DNA of 60,000 nt from Cryptomeria japonica (GCF_030272615.1 NC_081406.1:482703900-482763899); one strand, 5' to 3'; shown: positions 44,595 through 56,275, numbered from the stretch's first letter. Notes: a model not told the origin generated them from the letters alone. Numbers and translations are program-made.

Positions 44595-47500
44595 TTATGC
44601 GCTCTTTTCAGCCTCTGCAGTTTGTTCAACAGGTTGTTCGGTTGCAACCTCTTCTATCTTTTCAGGGGCACTCTCCAACTGCTCCGGATCATGGGTGGAA
44701 TATTTAACTTCCCACTCACTATATGTCTCCTCTGTCGGCCATGAAAAATTAATCACATCATCTTTAATTTTAGTCAACCTTTTCCAAGAATTTCTCAGTT
44801 TGTTGACTTCTGAATTAAGAAAACCATAATGTGATTTAATTTTTTCTATTTCCTGTATTGTTAGAACAAAGAAAGAGGTATCATCAAGATCAATGATTCC
44901 CTTAACCCTTGCTGACAATTTGCCTTCTATCTCTCTGAGCCATATTTGCTTGTCCTTCAACTGATCCGGATTGGCAAAAATTCCTGGGAGCAACTCAAAA
45001 ACTTGATCAGTGTATTCCTTCTTACATAAATTGACCTTTCTATCCACATTATCTACATCTGCTGCCAATTGCATTAAAACTTTAGCGACATCAGAAGTGG
45101 TTTTGATAATGGGATTGGCTCTTGCCTCATCACAGGATACACACATGAACTCTAGATCTTGCTCCCTAGGCCTCCATTTGTTAAAAATGGGTGTCAAAAT
45201 GACTTTATCTCTCCTCAATTCATTCCATATCTCCATAACTTTTCCCACATTGTTGTGAAGCAATGAGGCATTTATCGTATCTACAAAACTGGAGATTGTG
45301 TCCTTTACCTTTTCCTCATATTTTCCTGCATACAAAGCCTGAGCTTGTTTCAGGTTTTCTAGTTCTTGAGGAGTAATCTCAATCATTTGGGAGCTGGAAG
45401 GTGCTGGAGATGGTGGAAATTCGATGATAGGGCTTTTAGGTGGAGGTCTTGCAGGAGAGGAGGAAATCATCAATGTTGAAGGCTCACCTTGTTGGTGTTG
45501 TCCCATCAACTGGTTTTGTAATCTAGCAATGATGCTATCCTTACCTCTCACCTCCTCCTTGGCATTATTATAGGCCTTTAAAACTATTTCCAACTTAAAT
45601 TGGAGGGCCTCCTTTTCTTTGGCTTCCTTCTCAGCCACTGCAACACTGAATTTTGCAGTTTCTAGCACAGTGCTAGCAGCCTCTACTACCCCTGTACTCT
45701 GCACTCTTTTTACCATTAATCCACCAAGGTGGCTTGACCCTGGGGTGTCTTTGCCTTTCTTGCCCTTGTTTCTCTTGAGGGACCACATAACTAGTGCAGC
45801 ATTATCCTTACTGAATGTAACCCCTTCCATGGGTTTAGTTTCTTTTCTTACTGTATCTAGCACCAGAGCATCTACGATATCCCACTCTGGTAAGATGAGC
45901 ACTCCAGCTTGTGCTACTAGATCTCTTCCCTGTTCAGGAGTGATGGTTTTGAATTCTTCCATCATCTCCTCTTTTATTTCTTCCTCCACTGAGGCTGGGT
46001 CTTTATCAGGCTACTCGACCTTCCTCATCTCACATCTAGCATTATATCTATTTATATGCTGTTTCCAAATGAATTGCATGAATGCTTCTAATGTGACAAA
46101 GTTGTCATCAGCTCAAAAGGCACTACTTGCCTTTTTTATCTCATGATCCCACTCCTGGCCTTTAAGTTCAGTAGAGGTGATGTCCATTTTAGCATCAATG
46201 GGCTCTTCTGGCATCCCTTCTTCCACTTCATCATAGGTGTATGCAATTTCACCTAAGCTACCCAACTGCAAGAGATGTGCAACTGCTGCTTGTTCATCTC
46301 CTATGTGGATAGGGGATTGAGATGGGGAATATAAGGGTGTATCTGATTGCACTTCCTTCCCCACCCTTTGCTTCTTCGGGCTGTCTTGGATGTCAATGAC
46401 ATCTTGTACTTTCCTCTTTCCTTTGGATGAAGAGGGCTCCCCTGTAGTAGGCACCAGCACACTATAACCCGATTTCTTTCACAGTGTGTAATCACCAGGA
46501 GGAATTGCTTTGGTGGAAGCTGACCTGCTTAGGATCACTCTGGCTTTTTCAGGGTCACTTTTAATCACAGCTTCCGTCTTCTCTTTCAGTGTTTGCATCA
46601 CATCTTCAAAACAAACAATCAAAAATTTTATTTTTTCTTCCAATGGGAAGAAGCTAGACAATGGGTCATAGCTAGCATCAAACTGATGCACAAAATCCAA
46701 GGCTTTCCTATAAGCCACCCACTTTTCTTTCCTTAATTCCTACTCATCTAAATCAAATTCATTTCTGATGAGATCTTCAGGAAATTGGAATTGATGAGGC
46801 CTACCTCTACATGCTATCTTCTTCCTGAACATACCATTGAAGAAGTCCTCTGGATCAGCACACCTGGACCCTGCAGTGGATAAATGGTAAGGTTTGAGGA
46901 AATCCTCAAAGCAATTCCAGCCTCCTTTTGTAATTATGAATTGGTGGGCTATGGTAGCTGCAGGGAAAATAGTCCCTTTACCTCTGCCTGTTAACTCTGC
47001 CTCTTGTAGGCCACCAATCTGTCTAAGAATCTCAGCTATTCCCACTTTGAGAGGGACCTGGTAAGGTAACAAAAATGGAGTACCCCTGAAACCAAAAACT
47101 CTGAAAACTGTGGAGACTGGATATAAATACATATCGCCCCAATTATGAACAATTTTGATGTTCTCTACGAATTCTTTTGGCCTTATGAGCTCCAGAAGAA
47201 CCTTGGGGACTCTTGGGTTATCAGAGAAAAGGAGAGTCCTTATTTTGGATGAAAAATATTTATCAAACTTTAGGAAACTAGCATCCTCTCTGTCCCATGA
47301 CAACACAGTGCTCCATAATTGCACTGGCATTTTCTCTCCTTCCTTCTCTTTAACCAGGTCTAATCCACTGGCGAAATAATCACCACCTTTGAAAAGAAAA
47401 AGGTGCATTAAGAGTGAATACCATCCGAAAGGTCTATCCACCTTTCCATTTTTTATTCCTATCAACCCTCCATGGATAGCATCGGCAATAAAAGAAGCAT

Positions 47501-48236
47501 AGTCGAATGTGATAGCAAGAGAAGGATTCAAAATCTGAACAATCATTAGCAGGTAATGATTTGGCATATTTGCTTCAGCATCCTCTCCTAGAACCTGGCA
47601 AAGTGCCCAATACATTCCTTTAGCCCTCAAGGTAAACATACTCAATGAAAATGGCTCTTGTGTATTGGGCCCTACAATTGCTAACCCTCCTACTTTCAGA
47701 AAAAGTTCTTTAAGAGGCCCATTCCTGAGATGACTCCTTTGTGCACTGTACACTTGGGCTAGTGATGTGAAATTTATGGGTTCCAGGAAGTTTGTGAACT
47801 CATTGAGCCCAAATGCTGTCCTTAATTCTTCTGCATTAATTTCCACAAGGGTTTTTCCATTTACATCCCGGATGCATCTTGTGACTGGATCATAATTCAA
47901 TGCCATTTGGGTTAGCAGGTCTGTATCCATGAATACCCTTGGGACTACTAATTTCCCAACATCTAATTCCCAAATATTATTTTGAGGAGCGGGAGAATTT
48001 CTCATTCCAAACCCGACTCTGAACAGCGCCAACCCGGATAGTCCAACCCGTGGGTCTCTCAGCCAATTACCTTTGTCATACAACCCTTCTCCTATCTTTA
48101 GACGGGGAGCCCTGGGCACTAACTCTTTGGCCCTTGATGCCTGGTTAGTTGACAACGTCAACTATTCTAAAAAATCATCACATACACTTCTTTCTAAATA
48201 ATTAACCTTGCCGGAAAATTCCCTTTTAGGAGCCAT
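44595..48236 (-). pseudogene. LTR-borne long ORF, solo-LTR copy (best preserved)
   Basis: From the ATG at 48236-48234 (MAPKREFSGKVNYLERS) one frame runs 1,214 codons to TAA at 44595, with no frameshift and only five in-frame stops (48162, 46740, 46479, 46113, 46011). Residues about 25-500 are the best conserved: PRLKIGEGLYDKGNWLRDP, LLTQMALNYDPVTRCIRD, AQRSHLRNGPLKELFLKVGG, KNGKVDRPFGWYSLLMHLFL, WGDMYLYPVSTVFRVFGFRG, CRGRPHQFQFPEDLIRNEF. Around residues 590-620 comes KGKRKVQDVIDIQDSPKKQ, a possible nuclear localisation signal, then a Ser/Pro stretch. The last 450 residues are charged and coiled-coil-like. No known catalytic motif is recognised. Comparison with copy 1 over 24 codons gives seven synonymous and five non-synonymous codon changes. 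Confidence 0.85.
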
Positions 48237-48765
48237 TTGAAAATGCAAGAAAATGAATATCACTCTTGAACAATCCTGCAACATGAGAATGATTCTACTT
48301 AAAACACCACACAAGAATTGCTACAAAATATGAGAGAACCTGATGCTTGCTTGAAATTTGCTCTACAACTGAACCGCTTGCTTTGTATCTGAAAAAGATA
48401 ACTCTGCGTCTGCTCTTCTGCAAAATCTTTTAAAAGATATCTTTACTAGGTTGTTAGGAAATCAAATACTTGTACTCAGGGCCTTAACTATAACATTGAT
48501 TCTGCATGCTTCGGCCATCCCTTCAAAATCAAATTCATACAAGAATTCGTATTTTTCGCTCCAATGGGTCATAACACTCCTGCAAGTGTTTCACTGTTAC
48601 CTTTGGTTACTGATGACTTTGTCTTTAGTCTGGGTCCCGCTTTTCTATTGGCTACATAATACCACGCGGCATCCAACCATTGGCCTTAAAAATCCCTTCG
48701 AATTCCACTTGATACTGACCGCGTGTCTTTCTTTATACTGTGACGGGCTCACTTTTTGACCATGT

Positions 48766-49860
48766 CATCATCATGACACGTGGACGGTCCTCGTTAATTC
48801 TCGCTATTTCGCGAGCCTAAAGGGTGAGCATTTTACCCTTGTGAAATAGCGCGGACTATCGGATCATCCTTGCAGTTAGTCAGCATTTAATCCTCTGAAA
48901 AGGTTCTCGGGAACGGTGGGCCCGCGGACATGTCACTAACACCTGGCATCCAGTCACCTGCGGCACTAACTTGTCATTTTCTCATTCGCCCAAAAGAAAC
49001 CACGAGGGGCCCCACTTTCGTCTCAACAGGTCTATCTCTCACGTCATCATCATGACACATGGACGGTCCTCATTAATTCTTGCTATTTCGTGGGCCTAAA
49101 GGGTGAGCATTTTACCCTTGCGAAATAGCGCGGACCGTCAGATCATCCCTCCAATTAGTCGGCATTTAATCCTCTGAAAAGGTTCTCAGGAACGGTGGGC
49201 CCGCGGACATGTCACTAACACCTGGCATCTAGTCACCTGTGGTGCTAACTTGTCATTTTCTCATTCACCCAAAAGAAACCACGAGGGGCCCCACTTTTGT
49301 CTCAATAGGTCTATCTCTCACGTCATCATCATGACACGTGGACGGTCCTCGTTAATTCTCGCTATTTCGCGGGCCTAAAGGGTGAGCATTTTACCCTTGC
49401 GAAATAGCGCGGACCGTCGGATCATCCCTGCAGTTAGTCAGCATTTAATCCTCTAAAAAGGTTCTTAGGAATGGTGGGCCCGCAGACATGTCACTAACAC
49501 CTGGCGCCTTGTCACTTTCAGAGCTGACTTGTCACTCTGTCACTTGCCAGAAGGAATCCACGGGGTCTCAATAGATTGTTAACAGCTGTTCCTGCCAGGT
49601 CATCTCTGGGGCCCACTTTGAACTTTTAATCCTAACCCACCGACTGTGGTGCCTTGTGCCATGTGTTACCTTTTAATACGCAAGAAGAAAGCCACGGGGC
49701 TTCAACCACCTTTGATAGCTATACCCTTTACTTCCTCCGTCATGACACATGGACGGTCCTCGTTGATTCTCGCTATTTCGTGGGCCTAAAGGGTGAGCAT
49801 TTTACCCTTGCGAAATAGCGCGGACCGTTGGATCATCTCTCAAACTGATCACTAATTACC
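48766..49860 (-). repeat. Tandem 279-bp repeats, each with a large hairpin
   Basis: Four copies of an inverted-repeat module start at GACGGTCC 48783, 49062, 49341 and 49752 (steps 279, 279 and 411). In each, GACGGTCC pairs with GGACCGTC about 70 bases on, CGCTATTTCGC pairs with GCGAAATAGCG, and AAGGGTGAGC pairs with the ACCCTT side around a short loop. The module contains the same GCGAAATAGCG word as the arrays of the other two LTRs. It lies upstream of the LTR ORF. Between modules are 'gtgggcccgcggacatgtcac'-like GC-rich stretches. Confidence 0.85.
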
Positions 49861-50171
49861 GGGCCCGACAACTTTAGAAGAAAAGCATACAAGGCATAAA
49901 TTTTTCAAATAATCAACGTAACCGCCTAGGCAAACAATAAGGGGGAACACCTCCTACGACCCCACGACCCATAACTTAAGTGAATAAAGTAACAGAAGAT
50001 TAGAAACCGGAGGGTTTAACAAAAGGATAAAATCTAAAAAATCAAAACCCTTAAACCCCTAAGGTTTAGATCAAAGTTGCAGCACTTGAGATTACACCCT
50101 ATTTGAAGAATAATCAATGAACCATAGCCAATTATGGGAAAAGAAGAACCCAATTTTAAACAGTGATAATA

Positions 50172-51032
50172 GGTTCATTTCAATAATCCCCTTTAATTAA
50201 TTAATTAAAATTAATTAATTCCCCCCATCAAATTCATTTCTTCTAAATCCCTAATTAATTAAAACAAATCAAATTCATGAGTTGTTGAGATTAATTAGCC
50301 TTTTCCTATTATTTGAATTTCTAAATTCAAATTCTCCTAACTTCTACCACTCCTAAACCTAACCCATTATACCTACCCACATTTCCCCTTTCATCCAACA
50401 TCTTCTAGAACCTTGTGACACTTGTCACTAAGTGTTCCCTTTCATCCAACTCCTTCTAGAAGCCTCTTAACACTTGTCACCATAGAGATGATAGATGTTC
50501 CCTTTAATCCAACCCCCTTTGCCATCCTCCTCCAATTTAACCATTGATATCTTTAGATCAATCTTGACCATTGATTCTTGCCACCTCACCCCTAGCCTTG
50601 GGAAATCCTATAAGTAGACCTCATTTTGGAGCAATATTGATCCCATCTCATTCTCATCTTATGCATTGTTACTATAGGCATCTAGCTTCTAGTTTATCAT
50701 TTTAGCAATGTTATCATGTTCAATTTTAGCTTAATTGCATCTTCATTCTAGCTTATTTTCTAGAATAATCATGAACTCATATAGCTTAATCATGCTATTC
50801 TTGCTAAATCATGCATTTTCATCATTCAAATCCTCCATGTACGTGTAGTCAAGTCACTGGAATATGTATAACCAGATCTGAGAGCATTTTTTATACTCGC
50901 ATTTACTAGGAGGCAATAAGTTGATTAGCTATGGTTTTGTCTTTCATTGTTTTAATTCACTAACCATTGCTTGTAATGATTTATGGAGTGCATTGTGGTT
51001 GCAGGTACATGTACACTTCACAAAGCATGACA
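50172..51032 (+). repeat. E1 right LTR, second part
   Basis: Continues the E1 LTR after the solo insertion, beginning with the duplicated GGTTC. Aligned with 3251-4099, ending GCATGACA, followed by CCTTC. Confidence 0.93.
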
Positions 51033-51078
51033 CCTTCAATCACCTACAATTTCTCATTGGAGTGTGCATTTGCCAACA
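51033..51078 (-). repeat. E4 3' LTR, right part
   Basis: Begins with the duplicated CCTTC and continues 'aatcacctacaatttctcattggagtg', ending GCCAACA at 51078. It matches 56982-57028 of the other E4 LTR. Confidence 0.9.
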
Positions 51079-51295
51079 ATCTCCCCCTTTGGCATTGATG
51101 GAAACACTCAAGAGAAAAAGACAAAATGTGTATCCAAAAATGTTGTCAAAACTGTCTTACCAAAACTTGTCAACATTGTGTGCTCCCCCTGATCAGGTGA
51201 TCTCATATGTCATACATTTTTCTCATCCTTATTCCTTTTTTCTCATCTTCTACTACTCCCCCTTTGGCATTAATGACAAAGGCTTTCATTCAATG
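51079..51295 (-). other. E4 3' non-coding region with two polypurine tracts
   Basis: Read on the minus strand, AAAGGGGGAGAT (complement of 51079-51090) abuts the 3' LTR. A second tract, AAAGGGGGAG (complement of 51256-51265) in the same 'gcattaatgcc' context, lies about 175 bp upstream. A third purine run lies near 51183. No ORF. Confidence 0.75.
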
Positions 51296-54200
51296 TCAAT
51301 TGAGTGTAGTTCCTGTTATTATCCCTAGTGGGTTTACAAAAGAAGCATTCAGACTGTTGTAGAATCTCTCGCTGTCCATTAGTACTACTTCAATCCTTTG
51401 GATTGTACCAGTGAGAAAGTGCATTTTCTCTTCCAGTGTCTTAAGTCCTGGAATGAGAGCCTTAGAAATATCTTTTCTCAAAGAAATGACGATATCCAAT
51501 TTAGGACTTAGTCTGCACTTAAGTTATTTTTCTTTAAACTTTAACCTTTCCTTATCTTTTTCAAGTTTTTCTATTTTCTCTTCAAATCCTGCAATTTCCT
51601 GTTTTACTACTGATAATGAGTCTGATGAACGTATCAAGTTGTCAGCAATATCATTGATTTCCTTTTCAGCTATGCTGATTTTTTTATCTATATCTTCTGT
51701 CAAGATGTTTGTTTTGCATGTATCTTTGTACAGTTTCTTGAAGTCCAAAATTGTCTTTCCTAGTACCGGTAATAAGGTATCCATATGTTCCTTATTTTTC
51801 TTTACTGTTTCCTCAAAGAATATTTTCCTCTCTTTATTCATTTTCTCTTTTAATGTCTCCTCCTGGATTTGATCAATTGTTAGAAGATTGTCGGTTATGT
51901 ACTTAGACAATGTGTCTAACTCACCTAAAGAATCTTTATTCTCTATGTTACACTTGGGTGCAATCATCTTCAAAACTGGTATGGTGTCATCAATAGCCTT
52001 ATATGCTAGTGCATTACAATCAGTCATTTTCTTGATTGAATCTAGCAATATCTCTATCACATTGGTTGGTCTAAATTCAGTCATAGATGCTCCGGATGAC
52101 TGTCCAACTACCTTCACAATTTCTAATCCACCAGTGGTAGTAACAACATTTCTTTCCTCTTTCTCTAGAAGGTCAGTTTGTGTCTACATTTCCACTACCA
52201 AGGGTTTAGGTTTATCAGATGTAGCTGGTAGTACTGTTTCTGTATGTACCCGTGGATCTTGTTGCTCTACCCATTTCTCTATGCTCTCTACTGATGGTTT
52301 CTCTGATGGTGCCTCTGATGATTTTTCAGTGGCGTCCACTACCAGTTTTTCTATTTGTGACTCTGTGTTTACTCTCAAAATGTCTACAGCTGGTATCTCA
52401 ATAGATTTTTCATTGCTATCAATTGTCAGTTGCTCGGTAGATACATCATTATGTATACCAGTGCTATCTGCTTTTCTTGTATCCGTTGTTTGTTTAGTTT
52501 GTTGCTCATTTCCAATTTCAATGTCTACAATTGTATCTTCTACATTTGTCTCAACTATTGTGTCTTCTACCGGTGGCTCAGCTGCCACATTTCTTTTCTC
52601 ACTTGATTCCTTATCTACCACAATGTTTACTTCCCGTGTGTCGATATTCATTGTGTACAACACTTTTGAATCAGGATTTGTATCTTCATGTGTTGTCTCC
52701 ATACTCTCTATTGCCAATGGAGTATCAATAGTTTGTGCCGGTGGAGTATCAGAGGAAGGTGGGGGTAAGTTATATGTCACCTTTATGCTTGGAGGTCCAC
52801 CTACCTTGCCTTTCCCCTTATCCTTGTCCTTTCTCCTTTTGATAGACTTTATAAGTCTTTGGTCTCTTAAGCTCTTCATGTTTTTCTTTTTCAACAAAGA
52901 ATATATCCCACTTGTCTACAGTTTCTTCTGATATTTCATTTACTCTATCTACCATTAGTGCTACATGACGGTGACCAATTGAGAATACAATCTAGTTAGC
53001 CTCACTTATTAATTCATCTATCTCTTGTGTTGAGTTCACTGGGTGAACTGCAATTAATTTTTCTATTTTGATCTTTTTATCCAATTCCACAATTGCTACC
53101 CTTCTAGGTTCTAATCTTCTGTACAAGTCATTGGGTATATCATCAACAACTTCCATCAAAAATTTCTTATAGATATCAAGATGTAAAATAGAACTATTTT
53201 CAATACTTTATTTTTCATCATTTGATAGTGTGTTATACAACTTGCTGATGTTTGACAATTTGCCATCTTTAGTTATCTCATCTAAAAGTTTGTCAAGTGG
53301 AGGAACAACTTTTCTTACTTTCCTTTTCTTTGGTGTCAACTTTCTTGTCAGAGGCCTAACTGCCTGTTGTTTCTGTCTTGTTCTTTTCAATGTAGGAGAA
53401 GGTGCTGGTGAGGGTTTTCTTTTTCTCTCTACCCTTTCGAACTCTACTGGTATTTCACTATTAGAGGAGGTACCAACCGGTGAAAGATGTGTTTTCGGTT
53501 GTAGTCCTTCCAAGTCACTCTCCTTAATACCAGTTTTATTCAATACATCCTCTTTGATATCTTTAGCCTTCCTTGTTCCTTTCCTAACTATCTGCTCAAT
53601 TTTATTTATTATTTTTTGAGATTGAATTTTTCTTTCAATTGTTTCTACATTTCAAAATATTTCTTCAGTTGGTTCTTTAGGAGCTTCTAGGAGGGCTTTT
53701 GCATAAGTTTCAATTATGTTCTCATCTGCCTCATATCCCATTTCTGTAACCCAAATAGTCCTTGGGACCACTGCCTCCATCCAGATTTCATCTTTCTTAA
53801 TTACAAAGCATATCTCCTTTTGATATTTTTCAACAAGAGCTTGAGATAGCCTTATCCTAGTTTTCATTCTATCCTTTAGTGTTTGAAAATGTTCATCTAT
53901 ATTCTTTTCTCTGTTATCTCCCATGTTATTGAGTATGTCTAGAAGTTGTTTTCCTATCAGGATGTCAAAACCAAAATCCTTTCTTCCAATATCGGGAACT
54001 TGTTTGGTAATATATAACATTAAACATACAAGTAGGTTGCCAAATCTGAATGTACCTTTCTTATCACCTTTTATCTTCCCTAGATTGTCTATCAATTCAT
54101 CTTTCAACCATTCACAAATATAAATTTTTGCATTGTTGTTTACCATGTCATAGGCACTTTTGATACATAAGTTGGAAATAGAGTTTAATCTATTGGCATG

Positions 54201-54788
54201 TGTAACCTTGTATCCAATAATCAGGCTTATGAACCTTACATTGATATCCTTAACATCATTTACTCTTAGGGATCTCTTATCAAAGGTTGCACTGGTTAGG
54301 GTTATTACAGTGTCATTTGGAATCTTTTTAGTCTTAGCAAGCCTATTACCGGTGGAAGGTAAGCCTATCACTGCCCTAACTATTTCTTTGGTTATCTTGT
54401 GAATTGAATCCAACCAAAAGAACTCTCCATGTACTCTTCTTAAAACAATCCTTATAACATCCTTTGGAAAATCAGGAATACTAATAATTTCCACAAAACC
54501 TAGGGTTTCAATTATCTTGTGTTCTGGTTTAACATTTCCATTTTCATCACATATAATAGTCATGTACATGTTTTTAATCTCATCATCTCCTAGTTCATCT
54601 ATATGACAATGCATGTAGATTCTAGGATCCTCAACATAAGCAACTCCTTTGGGTATTTGTGAGAATGCTCCTAGGGTATCATCTTTCTTTGCAATTTCAA
54701 GAATGATTTTAAATATGGGCCTAGGGCACTTAACAACTTCAATTACAGTAGGGTTTGCAATGAATTTAGGTGTAGAGGAGGAAGCCAT
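51296..54788 (-). pseudogene. E4 long ORF of unknown function
   Basis: From the ATG at 54788 (MASSSTPKFIANPTVIEV) the frame runs to about 52880, shifts once, and continues to 51296, about 1,164 codons. The first 378 codons are open: an N-terminal region with ITKEIVRAVIGLPSTGNRL and FRFGNLLVCLMLYITKQ. Past a stop at 53652 a very basic linker follows (KRKPSPAPSPTLKRTRQKQ, TRKLTPKKRKVRKVV), then RRLEPRRVAIVELDKKIK, a Thr/Glu/Ser-rich region (52184-52720), and a coiled-coil-like end (EKIEKLEKDKERLKFKEK). No protease, integrase or RT motif is visible. The layout (folded N-terminus, basic Pro/Ser linker, coiled-coil tail, 1.1-1.2 k residues) parallels the E2 LTR ORF. Function unknown. Confidence 0.72.
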
Positions 54789-55095
54789 AGTTATAAATAC
54801 CTTAATCTGCCTTTAGGTATGAGTGCTTGAATGATTTGCTTCACTTCTCGCTATGGACGCCTTCGCTCAGGATTTTTGCGCTCTTAAGAAATGTGAATGC
54901 TCGGTGAATGGAAAAAGAGCCAAAACACTTGCTTTATACAGTCATTTCCTTCAATTGCCACATTTAATGTTTGCCAGTTAAGTGAAAACTTAACTCATCT
55001 ACCGGTAAAGAAGTATTTCAACTTCTCACCATCAATCGAGGGTAAACTAGCATGTTTTACATTTGTTGTCATACCCCAAAAACATTTCTTTTTAG
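54789..55095 (-). other. E4 spacer between the two ORFs
   Basis: About 300 bp without a supported ORF, between the stop of the zinc-knuckle ORF and the ATG of the long ORF. Confidence 0.55.
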
Positions 55096-56204
55096 TTAGA
55101 TGAAGAATCTCCTATCAGTAGAGTTATACTTTGTTCTACCGGTGAAGGAATAGCTTGATTAACATTCATATTTGACTTTCTGATCCATTGCTTTGAAAAT
55201 TCTTGCTTTACTTCTTCAACCTTTTCTTTACCTTTCAAACTGGGTCCTTTGTTGTTTGCCAGTGATGCCTTACTTCTACAAAATTTTGTAATATGTCCAA
55301 TCTTGTTACAAACCTAACAAGTCACATTGTTTTTCTAAATTACTTTTCCATATCTTATGCCGGTATGTGTTTTGCATTTATTATATAGGTGTCCAAATCT
55401 TCCACAAACATAACATCTTACATTCATTCTACAATTTTCTAGGTTATGACCAACTTTATCGCATTTAGAACATTGACCGGTGGGTGCATTGGTGTTCTTA
55501 TAGTTTATAGATCTACACTGATTTTCTCTATGACCATACTTGTTACAGTTAAAGCATTTTCCATTAAATTTATAGGCATTAGGTTGCCTTAATGGTTTGC
55601 TATGATCATGTTTGTTTGCAGTACCGAAGCTTTCACCAACTTCAAAGCCAAGTCCATTGGTATCTCCATTAGGTTTCTAATTTTTTAGCATGTCATCAAG
55701 TTCTTCTGAACTTTTCTTGAATTTCTCCTTGTGTTGATTTGCAGTAGCCAACTCATTTCCTTAGAAATCCTTCTTTCTCATGAGTTCAATTTTATCATGT
55801 TCCAAGTGAATCATATTTGTTTTTAACATATCATTCTCATGACTGAGTCTTAGATTTTCATTTGCAGCATCATTGATTCTTCTAGCCAAATCATCTTCAT
55901 TCTTCTTTCTATTTTCAGTGTCTTTAGAAAATCTCATGGTCATGTCTTGCATCTCATTTCTCAAAGACATATTCTCTTGTTTCAGTTTTCTTACCAAATC
56001 ATTAAGAGTCTCTTTTTCATCATCATCACTTTGTAGTTTCTCATGAAGTTCTCTTCTTTTGTTCCTAGCAATAGTGAGATTTCCTTGAAGTCCCTAAATG
56101 ATTTGCTCTATAGCCTTCACATCATCTTCAAGTTTCATATTCTTCAAATTTTCTGCATCATAATCTGCAAGAGATGTTTCCAGATGCTTTATCAAAATTT
56201 CCAT
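55096..56204 (-). pseudogene. E4 coiled-coil protein with four CCHC zinc knuckles
   Basis: One frame from the ATG at 56204 (MEILIKHLETSLADYDAEN), only about 55 bases after the primer site, to a TAA near 55096. The first half is heptad-rich (LVRKLKQENMSLRNEMQDM, LRLSHENDMLKTNMIHLEH). Four CCHC knuckles follow at 55515-55556 (CFNCNKYGHRENQC), 55431-55472 (CSKCDKVGHNLENC), 55374-55415 (CYVCGRFGHLYNKC) and 55278-55319 (last three positions CNKIGHITKFC intact, with a TAG between its first two cysteines). Three or four other stops interrupt it. CCHC knuckles in retroelements bind RNA, so this is probably the C-terminal half of a Gag. The usual copia Gag core upstream is missing. Confidence 0.8.
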
Positions 56205-56260
56205 CTGTATCAGTGTCAAAATCTTTCTCAAGTTGTTAGGCTTTTGAAAATAGAGGACCA

Positions 56261-56273
56261 GGCTCTAATACCA
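56261..56273 (-). other. E4 primer binding site
   Basis: On the minus strand TGGTATTAGAGCC follows the LTR after two bases. It differs by one base from the initiator-Met site TGGTATCAGAGC used by E5. Confidence 0.88.
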
Positions 56274-56275
56274 AT

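Larger units (their letters stand above)
43659..50171 (-). mobile_element. Solo LTR of the E2 family
   Basis: 6,513 bp, flanked by GGTTC at 43654-43658 and 50172-50176. Read on the minus strand it starts TATTATCACTG and ends GAGGACAACA. It matches the E2 LTR layout: leading sequence (50171 down to about 49860), a repeat/hairpin array, the long ORF (48236-44595), and a tail (44594-43659) containing 'tttgtaacaaactctcctcgag'-type sequence related to 27380 and 41140. No internal E2 sequence is present. It is clearly more diverged from LTR1 and LTR2 than they are from each other, so it represents a separate subfamily. Confidence 0.93.
3098..51032 (+). mobile_element. E1: Tat-type Ty3/gypsy element, interrupted by E2 and two solo LTRs
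   Basis: LTRs are 3098-4099 and 43506-51032; the latter is about 1,009 bp once the inserted solo LTR is removed. Both begin TGTATACACC and end GCATGACA. The 5-bp target duplication CCTTC lies at 3093-3097 and 51033-51037. A TGGCGCCCACCG primer site follows the left LTR, and a polypurine tract (43492-43505) precedes the right one. Coding order in the plus direction is gag, protease, a remnant of the reverse transcriptase region, RNase H and integrase. The RT core is deleted, so the element is dead. Hand comparison of about 900 aligned LTR bases shows roughly 3-4% substitutions. E1 hosts the rest of the nest. Confidence 0.93.

Noticed and set aside
45619-46146. Plus-strand open frame of 175 codons inside the solo E2-family LTR
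   Set aside because: Antisense shadow of the LTR ORF, which is conserved in two other copies on the opposite strand.
48766-49860. CRISPR-like spaced repeats
   Set aside because: Units are about 279 bp, almost identical throughout, without unique spacers, and in plant transposon context.
51888-52931. Open frame of 347 codons on the plus strand
   Set aside because: It is antisense to the E4 long ORF, low in complexity (Ser/Val/Thr runs) and has no recognisable motif. The minus-strand frame has element context and conserved layout.
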